Below, piece by piece: positions 15,896 to 25,742 of a stretch of 64,000 nucleotides of DNA. The notes under the pieces are model-generated. The model saw only the letters and a list, made by a program, of their open reading frames with translations. It ran no database searches and was not told where the DNA came from. The stretch covers positions 136,965 to 200,964 of the forward strand of contig CAVTJP010000010.1 of the NCBI GenBank assembly GCA_963735085.1, in the 5' to 3' direction. The DNA is from DATJGR01 sp963735085 (GTDB lineage Bacteria; Pseudomonadota; Gammaproteobacteria; Pseudomonadales; Azotimanducaceae). The position numbers were made by a program, and so were the translations under genes. Every line of letters begins with the position of its first letter. The first letter of the stretch is position 1.

Positions 15896-18627
15896 AGGAT
15901 GGTCAACCCAGTGCGATCAGGCTCGCCGACTACCAGCCGCCGAATCACCTGATCACTGATACGCATCTGGAGTTCGAACTCGGCGAAGGCGTTACGCAGG
16001 TGACGTCGCGCCTCACTGTGCGGCGCGCCGGTGCCGGCTCGACGTTGCGCCTCGACGGCCAACACCTCGAACTCGTTTCGGTTGCGGTCGATGCGCGAGC
16101 GCTGACGAGTAACGAGTATCAGGTCGATGACGATTCGCTGACGTTGTTCGATCTGCCGGAAGCCTGCGAGTTGTCGATCGTCACGCGCATCCATCCCGAG
16201 CAGAACGACGCGCTGGAGGGCCTGTACAAGTCCGGCGGCCGTTCCGGCGGCATGTATTGCACGCAATGCGAAGCCGAGGGCTTTCGCAGAATCACCTACT
16301 ATCTCGACCGTCCAGACGTGCTGGCGCGTTTCACGACGACGATCATCGCTGATCCGCGCTATCCGGTGCTGCTGTCCAACGGCAATCCGATAGATGAACG
16401 CATCCTGCCCGACGGGCGCCGCAAAGTGACATGGCAGGACCCCTTTCCAAAACCCAGCTATCTGTTCGCGTTGGTGGCCGGCGATCTGGCGCTGCTGGAG
16501 GACGAATTCGTCACCGCCTCGGGACGGCGCGTTGTGCTGCGCATCTACTCGGAACCGCACAACATCTCGCAGTGTGAATACGCGATGGCTGCGCTGAAAC
16601 GCGCGATGGGCTGGGACGAGCAGGTATACGGCCGCGAGTACGACCTCGACATCTTCATGATCGTCGCCGTGGAAGATTTCAACATGGGCGCGATGGAGAA
16701 CAAAGGGCTCAACATCTTCAACACGTCGTGCGTCCTCGCCAGTCCCGACACAGCGACCGACCTTGCCTATCAGCATGTCGAGGCTGTCGTGGCGCACGAA
16801 TATTTCCACAACTGGTCCGGCAACCGGGTGACCTGTCGAGACTGGTTTCAGTTGAGCCTGAAAGAGGGCTTCACGGTCTTTCGCGATGCGGAATTCTCGG
16901 CCGACATGAACTCGCGCACGGTGAAGCGAATCGACGACGTCAATCGTCTGCGCACCCAACAATTTGCCGAGGACGCCGGACCGCTGGCACATCCGGTGCG
17001 TCCCGACAGCTACATCGAGATCTCGAACTTCTATACCACGACGATTTACGAAAAGGGTGCCGAAGTAGTCCGGATGATCCACACGCTGCTCGGCCCAGAG
17101 CGGTTTCGCCGTGGCACCGATCTGTATTTCGAGCGCCATGACGGCGCGGCGGTGACCACCGAAGATTTCGTGCGCGCAATGGAGGATGCCAACGCGTTCG
17201 ACCTGACTCAGTTTCGCCGCTGGTACAGTCAGTCAGGCACGCCGATCATCACCGTGGCGAGTGAGTACCGCGATGGTGCATTGGACCTGACGATTACACA
17301 AAGGTGCCCGCCAACGCCGGGCCAGCCCACCAAAGCGCCATTTCACATACCGGTAGCAATCGGTCTGTTGGATAGTGAGGGCCGCGAGCTGCTCGGCGAA
17401 GCGGGCAGCGTGAATGGCTCGGTTGTCAACGTCGAAAGTGACGTGCGCATAGAGAATCCGCGCGGCGATGGCACGTTGGTCGTCAACGTGACCGACGCGA
17501 CGACTGCGCTTCGGGTGACTGGGCTCGCTGAACGTCCGGCGTTGAGCCTGCTGCGGGGATTTTCTGCCCCGGTCAACATTGAATATGCCCGGCCGAAACA
17601 CGAACTGGTGTATCTGGCCCGCTTCGACTCCGATGGATTCTCCCGGTGGGACGCGATGCAGTCACTGCATGTACAGGAAATCGACCGCATCCGTCGTGGC
17701 GGTGCCGATCCTGCGACCGATCTGCTGCCGCTGTATCGCGACTTACTGGCGGACGCGCTCTCCAGTTCAGACGGGGATTCAGAATCCACTACGGACCCGG
17801 AACGGAACGCAATCCTCGCCGCGATGCTCGCGGTCCCAACCGAGGGCTACCTCGGTGAACTGATGAGTGAGATAGACATCGATGGCCTGCATCGCGCGCG
17901 CATGCAGGTGTGCGGCGCGCTTGCCGGCAGCCTGTTCGAACGCTGGCTCGAGCTGTACCGGAACAGCGCGCCGAAGGATACATACCAGCCGGACGCCGCC
18001 GGCAGTGCGCGGCGTGCATTGCGCAATTTGGCGCTGAGTTTCCTGTGTACGGTGACGGATGACGTTCGGCTGGAATCGGTCCATGAACTGCTGCTGTCGC
18101 AGTACCGTGCTGCCAACAACCTGACCGACCGGCTTGCGGCGCTTCGCGAGATCGTCAATGCACCGTGGCTGGACGAAGCGGTGCGGGCCGACATTATCGA
18201 TGACTTCCATGCCGGCTGGTCCGAGCAAAAGCTGGTAATCGATCAGTGGTTCGCGGCGCAGGCCGCGTGCCCCCGAGCCGGCGCGTTGGCGCGCGTGGAA
18301 GCGCTCGAGGCGCACGCCGACTTCGATGGCAGGAATCCAAATAGACTGCGCGCGGTGTACGGCGTGTTCGCGGGCCAGAATCCATCGAACTTCCACGCGC
18401 GTGATGGCTCGGGCTACCGGTTCCTCGCCGACCGCGTCATGCGTGTCGATCGTAGCAACCCACAGATTGCTGCGCGGTTGCTGACGCCGCTGACGCGCTG
18501 GCGCCGCTATGACGCCGGGCGGAGAACCGCGATGCGCGCCGCATTGCGCGAAATCGAAGCCCGCGATGCAATATCCGCGGATGTGTTCGAGGTGGCGACC
18601 AAAGCACTTCAGCAGGATTCGCTTTAG
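15892..18627 (+). CDS. pepN: Aminopeptidase N (M1 family)
   Basis: A 911-residue cytoplasmic zinc aminopeptidase that removes N-terminal amino acids from peptides. It has the substrate-binding GAMEN (residues 266-270), the zinc site HEYFHNWSGNR (His302, Glu303, His306) and the third ligand in LKEGFTVFRD. The C-terminal helical superhelix domain of PepN follows. The length slightly exceeds the E. coli enzyme. The start ATG overlaps the previous stop (ATGA). Its 3' end overlaps the convergent batD by 4 bases, leaving no room for a terminator between them. Confidence 0.95.
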   Translation: MKDGQPSAIRLADYQPPNHLITDTHLEFELGEGVTQVTSRLTVRRAGAGSTLRLDGQHLELVSVAVDARALTSNEYQVDDDSLTLFDLPEACELSIVTRIHPEQNDALEGLYKSGGRSGGMYCTQCEAEGFRRITYYLDRPDVLARFTTTIIADPRYPVLLSNGNPIDERILPDGRRKVTWQDPFPKPSYLFALVAGDLALLEDEFVTASGRRVVLRIYSEPHNISQCEYAMAALKRAMGWDEQVYGREYDLDIFMIVAVEDFNMGAMENKGLNIFNTSCVLASPDTATDLAYQHVEAVVAHEYFHNWSGNRVTCRDWFQLSLKEGFTVFRDAEFSADMNSRTVKRIDDVNRLRTQQFAEDAGPLAHPVRPDSYIEISNFYTTTIYEKGAEVVRMIHTLLGPERFRRGTDLYFERHDGAAVTTEDFVRAMEDANAFDLTQFRRWYSQSGTPIITVASEYRDGALDLTITQRCPPTPGQPTKAPFHIPVAIGLLDSEGRELLGEAGSVNGSVVNVESDVRIENPRGDGTLVVNVTDATTALRVTGLAERPALSLLRGFSAPVNIEYARPKHELVYLARFDSDGFSRWDAMQSLHVQEIDRIRRGGADPATDLLPLYRDLLADALSSSDGDSESTTDPERNAILAAMLAVPTEGYLGELMSEIDIDGLHRARMQVCGALAGSLFERWLELYRNSAPKDTYQPDAAGSARRALRNLALSFLCTVTDDVRLESVHELLLSQYRAANNLTDRLAALREIVNAPWLDEAVRADIIDDFHAGWSEQKLVIDQWFAAQAACPRAGALARVEALEAHADFDGRNPNRLRAVYGVFAGQNPSNFHARDGSGYRFLADRVMRVDRSNPQIAARLLTPLTRWRRYDAGRRTAMRAALREIEARDAISADVFEVATKALQQDSL

Positions 18628-20348
18628 GCGGAGGCGCTTCGGGCCGCCGGATAGAGCGCCGGCAATACGTCCGCGTGAACCGACTGGCGGACCTTCGCGC
18701 GCGCCGCATCGACGCAACGTTGGAGCGGTTTTGAATCAAATGAACCGGCGTCGCGCTGGTACAACTTGGCGTTGAGCGCATTCACCGCGTCGTGCGCATC
18801 GGCGTCCAGTGTGAAATATCTCGCTGCGTCGGCGAGCGGCGCGTCATAGTGACGCGGCAACCATGCGTCGAGCGCTCGGCGAATGCGCTGCGGTGTGCCG
18901 CCGTCGCAGGCGCGCCGCAACTCACGGTAGGCATCCGCCTCACGGGTGCGGGCATCGTTGCCGATGCCGGCACGTCGGCTGTCGCGCCATGCGGCGTACC
19001 CGCATCCGACCAACAACGCCAAAAACAAGCCGGTGAACCATGGGTTGATCGTCGCGGCGGTGTGTGGTGCCGCGCTGGAAACCGGAACTCGCACAGCTGG
19101 GTTGCCAATTGGCGCGGACGCCGCGTTGCGCGCACCGGGCTGTTCCGGTGGCGCGGCTCGTGCGCGCTGCGTCGGCCGACGCGCTTCGGTCGGCGCGCCG
19201 GAAACGTTGATCGTGCGAGCCGGCAGCGACGCAATTTTCACCTGCCGATGCACTGTATCGAACCACGTGACGCTCACTTCGGGCAACGTCAGGCTACCCG
19301 GTTGTGTCGCCACCAGGCTCGTCGATTCGGTACGTGTACCGATGATGCCGCTGCGGCCCTGCGTTTCGTTCATTTTGGGCGGCTCGGGATAGGCTTTGAT
19401 TGAATCAGGCAACCGCATCTTCAACGGCGGAATTGCCGATGCGGTGTTGCCGTCGGCGCGAACGATCAGGGTTCGCTGACTGGGCGTACCGGTCGCGAGA
19501 CCGCGCGCGGGTTCGCCGGGCCAGTCCTGCACCAGTTCGACGTCGCTGGCCGGCAACCACGGTGTGTCGCGCGGGTAGTCCGGCGGAATCGGCAATACGG
19601 CGATTGACAGCGGCTCCGACGTGACGTCGATGCCGACACGGCGTCCGCCCATCCCATCGTCGAGCCGCACACTTCCAGTGACACTGGTCGTGGGTATCTT
19701 CAATGTACCGCTGCGCTCCGGAAACGCAGCAAAGCGCTGTTCGATCACGCCGTATTGACGCCCATCGCGAATCGCCGTGGAACGGCTCGCATCACCCAAC
19801 GATTCCACCATGGCGCCCGGAATGTCCGGGGCGTCCGGCATGTTGCCGTAGAGTTGCGCGCCGCCCAGGTAGAACAAACGTCGCGTGATGATGATTTGCG
19901 ACTGCACGTACACCTGCTTCGGCTCGTAGGTCGTTTCGAAAAACACCGTGCGTGCGATTGCGCTTTTCAGTTGAGGATCCAGATCCTTGACGGTGATGCT
20001 GATTGGTTGCGAAGTGTCGTTGCCAACGGAGATCGGCGGAATCGTCAGCGTTCCGGTGTGCTTCGGCTTCAATGTGAGGGTCCAGGTCGTCCACGCACTC
20101 ACTTGGCCGTTGATACTTTGAAATTGGCTGTTGCGCTGTGTGTCGAGCACGTCGAATTGTGCCGACAGTGCGTCGAGATTCGGTTCGCCGGTGATGTTCG
20201 TGCTGTCTGCACGCAATGTCAGCCGGATCGTGTCGGCCGCCGAAATTGCCGTTGAATCGACGCTGGCGTCCAGTCGCGCGAACGCGATGGCCGGGACGAG
20301 ACTAACGATCAATACGCAGATGCGTATCCAGGTGCGTGCGGTGCTCAC
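18624..20348 (-). CDS. batD: BatD-like periplasmic protein
   Basis: A 574-residue BatD/oxygen-tolerance family protein: an N-terminal signal peptide (IRICVLIVSLVPAIAFA), long periplasmic beta-rich repeats (AADTIRLTLRAD, FDVLDTQRNSQFQSINGQ, WTLTLKPKHTGTLTIPPISV, QRFAAFPERSGTLKIP), a Pro/Ala/Arg-rich linker and a transmembrane helix around residue 440, then a cytoplasmic tail. It is the last gene of the minus-strand moxR-bat operon and overlaps the preceding VWA-TPR gene by 4 bases. The Bat complex is linked to envelope stress and aerotolerance, but its mechanism is not settled. Confidence 0.88.
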   Translation of the reverse strand: MSTARTWIRICVLIVSLVPAIAFARLDASVDSTAISAADTIRLTLRADSTNITGEPNLDALSAQFDVLDTQRNSQFQSINGQVSAWTTWTLTLKPKHTGTLTIPPISVGNDTSQPISITVKDLDPQLKSAIARTVFFETTYEPKQVYVQSQIIITRRLFYLGGAQLYGNMPDAPDIPGAMVESLGDASRSTAIRDGRQYGVIEQRFAAFPERSGTLKIPTTSVTGSVRLDDGMGGRRVGIDVTSEPLSIAVLPIPPDYPRDTPWLPASDVELVQDWPGEPARGLATGTPSQRTLIVRADGNTASAIPPLKMRLPDSIKAYPEPPKMNETQGRSGIIGTRTESTSLVATQPGSLTLPEVSVTWFDTVHRQVKIASLPARTINVSGAPTEARRPTQRARAAPPEQPGARNAASAPIGNPAVRVPVSSAAPHTAATINPWFTGLFLALLVGCGYAAWRDSRRAGIGNDARTREADAYRELRRACDGGTPQRIRRALDAWLPRHYDAPLADAARYFTLDADAHDAVNALNAKLYQRDAGSFDSKPLQRCVDAARAKVRQSVHADVLPALYPAARSASA

Positions 20349-22105
20349 CAGATATGTTCCTGATCGGGCGAGTCGGGTGCGCCGTTGCGCAGCCGTTGGT
20401 TCGATTCGTACTGGAACTTGCGCCGCAGCAACCCGGCCGGATCGTCCGGGACGCGCCTCAGCCAGCGCTCCAGCGAATCGCGCTCTTCGTCGCGCATCTC
20501 ATTCTGCGGTTGATCACGCCGTGCCATTTCCTGCTTCCGGTCGGCGTCCGGCTTGTCCTTGTTTTGGGCATTGTGCGCATCGCGGTTCTGCTTGGTGGCC
20601 CGATCGTCCGGGTTGCCTTGCTGAGAATCGGAACCGTCGTCATGCGATGCGCTCTGGTCGTGCGACTGTCCCGACTTTGACTGACTGCGGTTGCGTTGCG
20701 ACTGTTGGTTGGAATTGCCACGCGATTGCTGCTGTTGTTGCAGCAGCTTTTCGATCAGGGCCTTGTTGAATGCTGCGTCCTTGTCGCCAGGTGCAGCGCG
20801 CAACGCTTCGTCGTATGCCTGAATCGCCTCCGGATATTTGCGCTGTTTGGCGAGCGCGTTGCCGCGGTTGTAGCTGCCGTTCGGCGATGGATCGGCGGAG
20901 AAGCGGTGGTCGGCATCAGCGTATGCGCCGCTGCGGTAGTCCGCCACGCCTTGCCACTGCGGATCGGAGAATATTTTGGCCGCTTGCTTGGGCTGATCCT
21001 GCTGCAGCGCCTGATAACCTTGTTGATCCGGCGTGCGCCACAGGTTGCTCCACCAGCTCGCGTGCGCCGGCGGTGGCACCAATGCGCAAACGAGCAACAG
21101 CGCCGCGCCGCGCCGGAAATTCAGCAGTGCAAACGGAATCAGCAGCAGTACCAGCCAGTAGCCATAGTCGGCCCACAGATCGAATTTGCGATTGGAGTGG
21201 CGTGCGTCGTCGGCATTGGGCAGCGGGGTAGTCAATAGATTCTCGATGTCCGTATTGGCGGCTGCCGCGTTGGCGTAGCGTCCGTTGCACATCTGTGCCA
21301 GTGACCGAAGACTGTTCGTGTCGAGCTTGGCAATGATGGTATTGCCGCCTCGATCGGTTAAAACGCGGCCGGGCTGGTCGACGAAGCCGAGCGGTATCGG
21401 CGCACCCGCAGCGGTGCCGACGCCGAGAATCGATATCGGGAAGTTGGGTGACGCGTCCATCGAAACGTCGACGATGTGGTCAACACCGTCGGTCACCAGC
21501 AGCAGGCGACCTTGCGACATGCCCGCGTTGCTCATCAACGTGCGCGCGAGCTGCAATGCCTGGCGGGGATTGCTGCCCATTATCGGCATCATGTCGGGTG
21601 CCAGCGCGGCCAACATGTTTTCAATGGTGCGGGTGTCGTCGGTCAGCGGCGAGACGGTATGTGCATCACCGGCGTATGCGACCAGCCCTGTGTATCCCTC
21701 CGTGCGACGACGCAGAATGTCGGTGATCACGTGGCGCGCCTGTACCAGGCGCGACGGTGCCACGTCGGTGGCGTACATCGACAGTGATAGGTCCAGAACA
21801 ATGACCAGCGCATCGGTCTTCTGGTCGATCGGTTGCGGCAAGCGCTGCCAGGTCGGGCCCGCAAGGGCGATGCTTGCAATGGCCAACGCAAATCCCGTCA
21901 GTACCGGCTTGAGTGTGCCGCTCTTTTTCAGCGCGCGCTCGATCAGCGCATCGTGCAGTTCGGAGTCGATCACGGCATCCCAGCTGGAGCGTTTCAATCG
22001 CGCGCGCGCAGCAAGCAGAGCCATCACGACGGCGCCGAACAGCGCGAGCAGCCACCATGGCCGCAGGAAATGGAAGGCTGCCAGCTCATGCACGGGCAAA
22101 TGCAC
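20345..22105 (-). CDS. VWA domain - TPR membrane protein (BatB/BatC-like fusion)
   Basis: A 586-residue protein that joins two Bat modules. Residues 1-90 hold two transmembrane helices; a von Willebrand A domain with MIDAS motif DLSLS (Asp105, Ser107, Ser109) follows, then a transmembrane helix near 320-340 and a TPR region (SYNRGNALAKQRKYPEAIQAY). The C-terminal 130 residues are very hydrophilic, rich in Gln, Ser, Asp and Asn, and likely disordered. In some bacteria BatB and BatC are separate proteins; here they are fused. The start overlaps the 3' end of batA by 20 bases. Confidence 0.9.
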   Translation of the reverse strand: MHLPVHELAAFHFLRPWWLLALFGAVVMALLAARARLKRSSWDAVIDSELHDALIERALKKSGTLKPVLTGFALAIASIALAGPTWQRLPQPIDQKTDALVIVLDLSLSMYATDVAPSRLVQARHVITDILRRRTEGYTGLVAYAGDAHTVSPLTDDTRTIENMLAALAPDMMPIMGSNPRQALQLARTLMSNAGMSQGRLLLVTDGVDHIVDVSMDASPNFPISILGVGTAAGAPIPLGFVDQPGRVLTDRGGNTIIAKLDTNSLRSLAQMCNGRYANAAAANTDIENLLTTPLPNADDARHSNRKFDLWADYGYWLVLLLIPFALLNFRRGAALLLVCALVPPPAHASWWSNLWRTPDQQGYQALQQDQPKQAAKIFSDPQWQGVADYRSGAYADADHRFSADPSPNGSYNRGNALAKQRKYPEAIQAYDEALRAAPGDKDAAFNKALIEKLLQQQQQSRGNSNQQSQRNRSQSKSGQSHDQSASHDDGSDSQQGNPDDRATKQNRDAHNAQNKDKPDADRKQEMARRDQPQNEMRDEERDSLERWLRRVPDDPAGLLRRKFQYESNQRLRNGAPDSPDQEHIW

Positions 22106-23093
22106 CTATGCGTGTACCGAGCAGCAACACCATGATCCACAGCGCCCAACTCGCGGCAAGCGGGTAGTAAAACAACGCTTTGACGGGGCGAAACGTGCGC
22201 GCGTCGTGCGCAGTCGGCTCGATGGTGTCGAGCAGATCGTATATTTTGGCGAGTTCCGCGGTGTCGCGCGCCCGGAAGAATCGGCCGCCCGTCGTCTCGG
22301 CGATTTTCTGTAACGACTTCGCGTCCAGATCAGCCGATGGATTGATGATGCGGCCGCCGAACTCGCCCCAGAAGCCGGGCACCTTCAGTTCTTCCGCGCC
22401 GACGCCCACGGTGTAGATTTTCACGCCCTCGACGCGGGCGATCTGCGCCGCCTTTTCCGGCGGCACCTCACCCACATTGTTGGCGCCGTCGGTGAGCAGG
22501 ATCAGCACGCGCGATTTCGCAGGACGCGTGCGTAGACGTTTCACGGCCAACCCGATTGCATCGCCGATTGCCGTCTTGCCGCCGGCGATGCCGACCGGCG
22601 CTTCGTCCAGCAGTTCCTGTACCGTGGTGAGATCGAACGTCAAAGGCGCCTGCAGGTATGCGTTGGTGCCGAACAGAATGAGTCCAACGCGGTCTCCAGC
22701 GCGGTGCGCGATGAAGTCGGTGACCACTGCTTTGACCGCGGCGAGTCGATTGACGGACTGACCATCGATTTCCATATCCTCGGTATTCATGCTGCCGGAA
22801 ATGTCGACGGCGAGCATCAGATCGCGCCCGGTGCTCGGCAGGCTCACCGGATCGCCGGTGAGCTGCGGGCGCGCCGCCGCGCCGAGCAGGCACGCCCAGG
22901 CCAGCCAGGCGAGCAGTGTGACGAGCCAGTCACGACGCCTGCCGATGCTGCTGCTCATCAATGCCAGATTGAATCGGCCCACATCGGGTACGCGCAGTGC
23001 AGCGTCCCGTTCGCGGTTGGGACGTAGCAGCCAACGGCTCAGTAAAGGCAGCGGCAGCGCGGCGAATGCCCATGGCCAGATGAAGTTGATCAT
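22086..23093 (-). CDS. batA: BatA-like VWA-domain membrane protein
   Basis: A 335-residue protein with N-terminal helices (FIWPWAFAALPLPLLSRWLL and a second near residues 58-72), a von Willebrand A domain with complete MIDAS DISGSMN (Asp97, Ser99, Ser101) and LTDGANNVG, and a C-terminal transmembrane helix. VWA domains bind partner proteins through a divalent metal. I set the start at the ATG at 23093, which overlaps the upstream stop as ATGA; the open frame continues to 23597 only as antisense-like sequence. Confidence 0.9.
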   Translation of the reverse strand: MINFIWPWAFAALPLPLLSRWLLRPNRERDAALRVPDVGRFNLALMSSSIGRRRDWLVTLLAWLAWACLLGAAARPQLTGDPVSLPSTGRDLMLAVDISGSMNTEDMEIDGQSVNRLAAVKAVVTDFIAHRAGDRVGLILFGTNAYLQAPLTFDLTTVQELLDEAPVGIAGGKTAIGDAIGLAVKRLRTRPAKSRVLILLTDGANNVGEVPPEKAAQIARVEGVKIYTVGVGAEELKVPGFWGEFGGRIINPSADLDAKSLQKIAETTGGRFFRARDTAELAKIYDLLDTIEPTAHDARTFRPVKALFYYPLAASWALWIMVLLLGTRIGAFARA

Positions 23094-23575
23094 CGTGGCG
23101 CGCGCCTCGCCACCGCTCGCAGCACGTCGCGCGCGACCGCATGCAGTGCGCCGGGGTCGGCGTCGAATCCGGGTGCGAAGCGCTGATGACCCAACGCTGC
23201 GCCGGGACCGTTGGAGAACACATCGCTTGCGACGAATCCGTCGAGGTAGCTGAGCCACGCTGCCCCGGTCAGCGGCGCGGCTTCGTGCCGTCGAGCGCCG
23301 TAAATCAGTGCGCGTTTGAGCAGATCGTTGACCGAATCGGCATATGCCTGGGCTGACAGCTCGTGCCCGCGCGATGCAATCAGCAGTGCGTCGAGGGCGT
23401 CGAGCGCACGACGAAACGGGCGGCCGCGACGACGTGCCCGATACAACCAAACCGCGAGCCAGACACATGCAGCGATCGCGCACAGTGCCAGAACCCACCA
23501 GCCGGGCGCCGGTGGCCAGAGTCCCGGTGGTGCGGGCAAATGCAGGTCGCGTAGCTGCTCGAGCGGGTCGTCCAT
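23090..23575 (-). CDS. DUF4381 membrane protein
   Basis: A 161-residue protein with a short N-terminal motif DPLEQLRDLHLPAPPGLWPP, one transmembrane helix (VLALCAIAACVWLAVWLY) and a cytoplasmic helical domain, the pattern of DUF4381 proteins found between DUF58 and BatA genes. The ATG at 23575 overlaps the DUF58 stop (ATGA), and its own stop overlaps batA (ATGA). The open frame extends upstream to 23659 inside the DUF58 gene and is not used. It probably helps assemble the Bat membrane complex; this is inference from context. Confidence 0.85.
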   Translation of the reverse strand: MDDPLEQLRDLHLPAPPGLWPPAPGWWVLALCAIAACVWLAVWLYRARRRGRPFRRALDALDALLIASRGHELSAQAYADSVNDLLKRALIYGARRHEAAPLTGAAWLSYLDGFVASDVFSNGPGAALGHQRFAPGFDADPGALHAVARDVLRAVARRAPR

Positions 23576-24525
23576 CAATGCACGAGGCGTTCGCCAAGCC
23601 GCGTCAAAGCGGGTTCGTTGGTTGCCAGTGCAATGAACTGGCTGCGGGTTGCGATACACACCGCCTCGAGTGATTTGAGGTGCGCTGCGAATTCGTCTCG
23701 ATAGCGTGCCCGTACGCCTGAATCGGACGTTGACAACACGTTGCGTATGACCCCGTCGGTGACTGTGTAGCGATCCGGTGGCGGTAACTCACGCTCGAGC
23801 GGATCGCTGACGTGAATCAGCACGAGGCTGTTGTGTCGCGCGATGCGTTTCAGGCGGCGTTCGTCATCCGCATCGTAGCCGGAGAAATCGGAAATGAGGT
23901 AGATGCGGTGGCCGTTGCGGGCAATGCGGATCAGATGATCGAGCACGATCGGCAAGCGGCGCGGTCGCGGCGCTGCGGAGGCTGTTCCGCGCGACGTACT
24001 GTCGCGCAACGCATTGTTACTGGCGCCGACCTGATTGAGCAGACGCACGACGACGCGCGCGCTGCGAAACGGTTTGAACGCGTGTTCGCCCTCGTCGTTG
24101 AAGACCAGACCGCCGACGCGGTCGCCGCTATCGACGGCGTGCCAGGCGAGCAGCGCGGCGCATTCGGCGGCGGCGACCGATTTCATGCGCACGCGACTGC
24201 CGAAGTACATCGCTCTGCTCTGGTCGACCACGACCAAGGTTGGCCGCTCGCGTTCCTCTCGATACACCTTGGTATGCGGCTTGGCTTTGCGTGCCGTCAC
24301 GCGCCAGTCGATGGAGCGAACGTCGTCGCCCGGCTGGTACAGCCGCACCTCGGCGAAGTCGACGCCCCGACCACGGTGGCGCGACAGCCGGCCACCGCTA
24401 TGGGGAGCGGTTGTTGGCGTTGACGCGGTGCGCAGTGGCAGCTTCACGCCGCGCAGCGCGATCAACTGCGCGACGGTGACGTTTGCGCCGCGCAGCTGCG
24501 CGATGGCAGCGGTCTGAGTCGTCAT
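23575..24525 (-). CDS. DUF58 protein
   Basis: A 316-residue DUF58 protein with the signature GRGVDFAEVRLYQPGDDVRS followed by IDWRVTARK, then a degenerate VWA-like fold (TLVVVDQSRAMYFG). These proteins almost always sit beside MoxR ATPases and are thought to be their partners. The start overlaps the moxR stop by 4 bases and the end overlaps the DUF4381 start by 1 base of an ATGA. No transmembrane helix is evident, so it is likely cytoplasmic or peripherally attached. Confidence 0.9.
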   Translation of the reverse strand: MTTQTAAIAQLRGANVTVAQLIALRGVKLPLRTASTPTTAPHSGGRLSRHRGRGVDFAEVRLYQPGDDVRSIDWRVTARKAKPHTKVYREERERPTLVVVDQSRAMYFGSRVRMKSVAAAECAALLAWHAVDSGDRVGGLVFNDEGEHAFKPFRSARVVVRLLNQVGASNNALRDSTSRGTASAAPRPRRLPIVLDHLIRIARNGHRIYLISDFSGYDADDERRLKRIARHNSLVLIHVSDPLERELPPPDRYTVTDGVIRNVLSTSDSGVRARYRDEFAAHLKSLEAVCIATRSQFIALATNEPALTRLGERLVH

Positions 24526-25499
24526 GGGGCGGGAACGGCTGCGAGTATCCGGTCGATGAGTTGGTCGGCGTCGATCGCCTGCGCCTCTGCTTCGAAGCTG
24601 GTGATGATGCGATGCCGCAGCGCATCGTGCGCCACGCTGCGCACGTCATCCGGCGTGACGTAGTTGCGACCGTCGAGCCAGGCCACTGCGCGGCTGCATT
24701 GATCGAGTGCAATGGTGCCGCGAGGGCTCGCACCGTATTCGAGCCAACCGACGAGATCGGCTTGATACAGATCGGGTTGCCGAGTGGCCATCACCAGTTG
24801 GACGAGATATTCCTCGACGCCCGGCGCCATATATTGATCGATGATCTGTTGTCGCGCGGCGAATATATCGTGCGCGTCGAGCCGCACCGGTGCGGCTGCT
24901 TCACGCTTGCCGACGACCTCGGCGCGCACGAGGCTGAGGATCGCGTGTTCTGCCTGCGCACTCGGATAGTCGACTTTGACGTGCATCAGAAATCGATCGA
25001 GCTGCGCTTCGGGCAGCGGATAAGTGCCTTCCTGTTCGATCGGATTCTGCGTCGCCATCACCAGAAACAGTTCCGGCAATGGATAGGTCTCGCGACCGAT
25101 GCTGACCTGGCGCTCGGCCATCGCTTCGAGCAATGCCGATTGCACTTTAGCCGGCGCCCGATTGACCTCGTCGGCAAGCACCAGGTTGTGGAAGATCGGC
25201 CCTTGCTGAAAATGGAACGAGCCGTCTTCCGGACGGTAGATGTCGGTGCCGGTGACGTCGCTCGGCAGCAGATCGGGCGTAAATTGAATGCGATGGAAGT
25301 CGCCGTTGACTGCGCTTGCGAGTTCTTTGATCGCGCGCGTTTTCGCGAGGCCTGGAGCGCCTTCAACGAGCAGGTGTCCGCCGCACAACAGCGCGGTCAT
25401 CAGCCTTTCGATCAACGGCCGCTGGCCGATGATGCGCTGGTCCAGCCAATCCATCACGATGCGGATCTTGTCCTGCTGCTGAGCGGCGACTGCTTGCAT
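24522..25499 (-). CDS. moxR: MoxR-family AAA+ ATPase
   Basis: A 325-residue MoxR ATPase. Walker A is GAPGLAKT (residues 47-54), Walker B is LVLADE (106-111), the sensor is ATQNPIEQEGTYPLPEAQLDRF, and the arginine-containing SPRGTIAL block follows. MoxR proteins act as chaperone-like ATPases on VWA-domain partners. It is the first gene of a six-gene operon (moxR, DUF58, DUF4381, batA, VWA-TPR, batD), all joined by overlaps of 4 to 20 bases. The promoter should lie between 25500 and 25560; I see no clear hexamers there. Confidence 0.93.
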   Translation of the reverse strand: MQAVAAQQQDKIRIVMDWLDQRIIGQRPLIERLMTALLCGGHLLVEGAPGLAKTRAIKELASAVNGDFHRIQFTPDLLPSDVTGTDIYRPEDGSFHFQQGPIFHNLVLADEVNRAPAKVQSALLEAMAERQVSIGRETYPLPELFLVMATQNPIEQEGTYPLPEAQLDRFLMHVKVDYPSAQAEHAILSLVRAEVVGKREAAAPVRLDAHDIFAARQQIIDQYMAPGVEEYLVQLVMATRQPDLYQADLVGWLEYGASPRGTIALDQCSRAVAWLDGRNYVTPDDVRSVAHDALRHRIITSFEAEAQAIDADQLIDRILAAVPAP

Positions 25500-25742
25500 G
25501 TGCTGCCTTGTTCGAAACGTCCGTCATTGTAGCTGCGCTCGAGGTCGAGTCCAGCCGAGCGCCGTGTGAGGCATAGCTGCACCGCATTGAGCGCAATCTG
25601 TGGTTCGAGGATGAGTTCAGGCATTAGATGGGACAGCGGTGCAGAAGTTCGCCGCAACGCGTGGCGTTCCGTATGCTGCGTCGTTGCCAGCACGACAGGC
25701 ATCGGTACACTGTCGCGCCACGTTCGCCTTGGTGTTTCTGAA

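Noticed and set aside
15874..17139. 421-codon minus-strand open frame
   Set aside because: Antisense to pepN with no recognisable motif.
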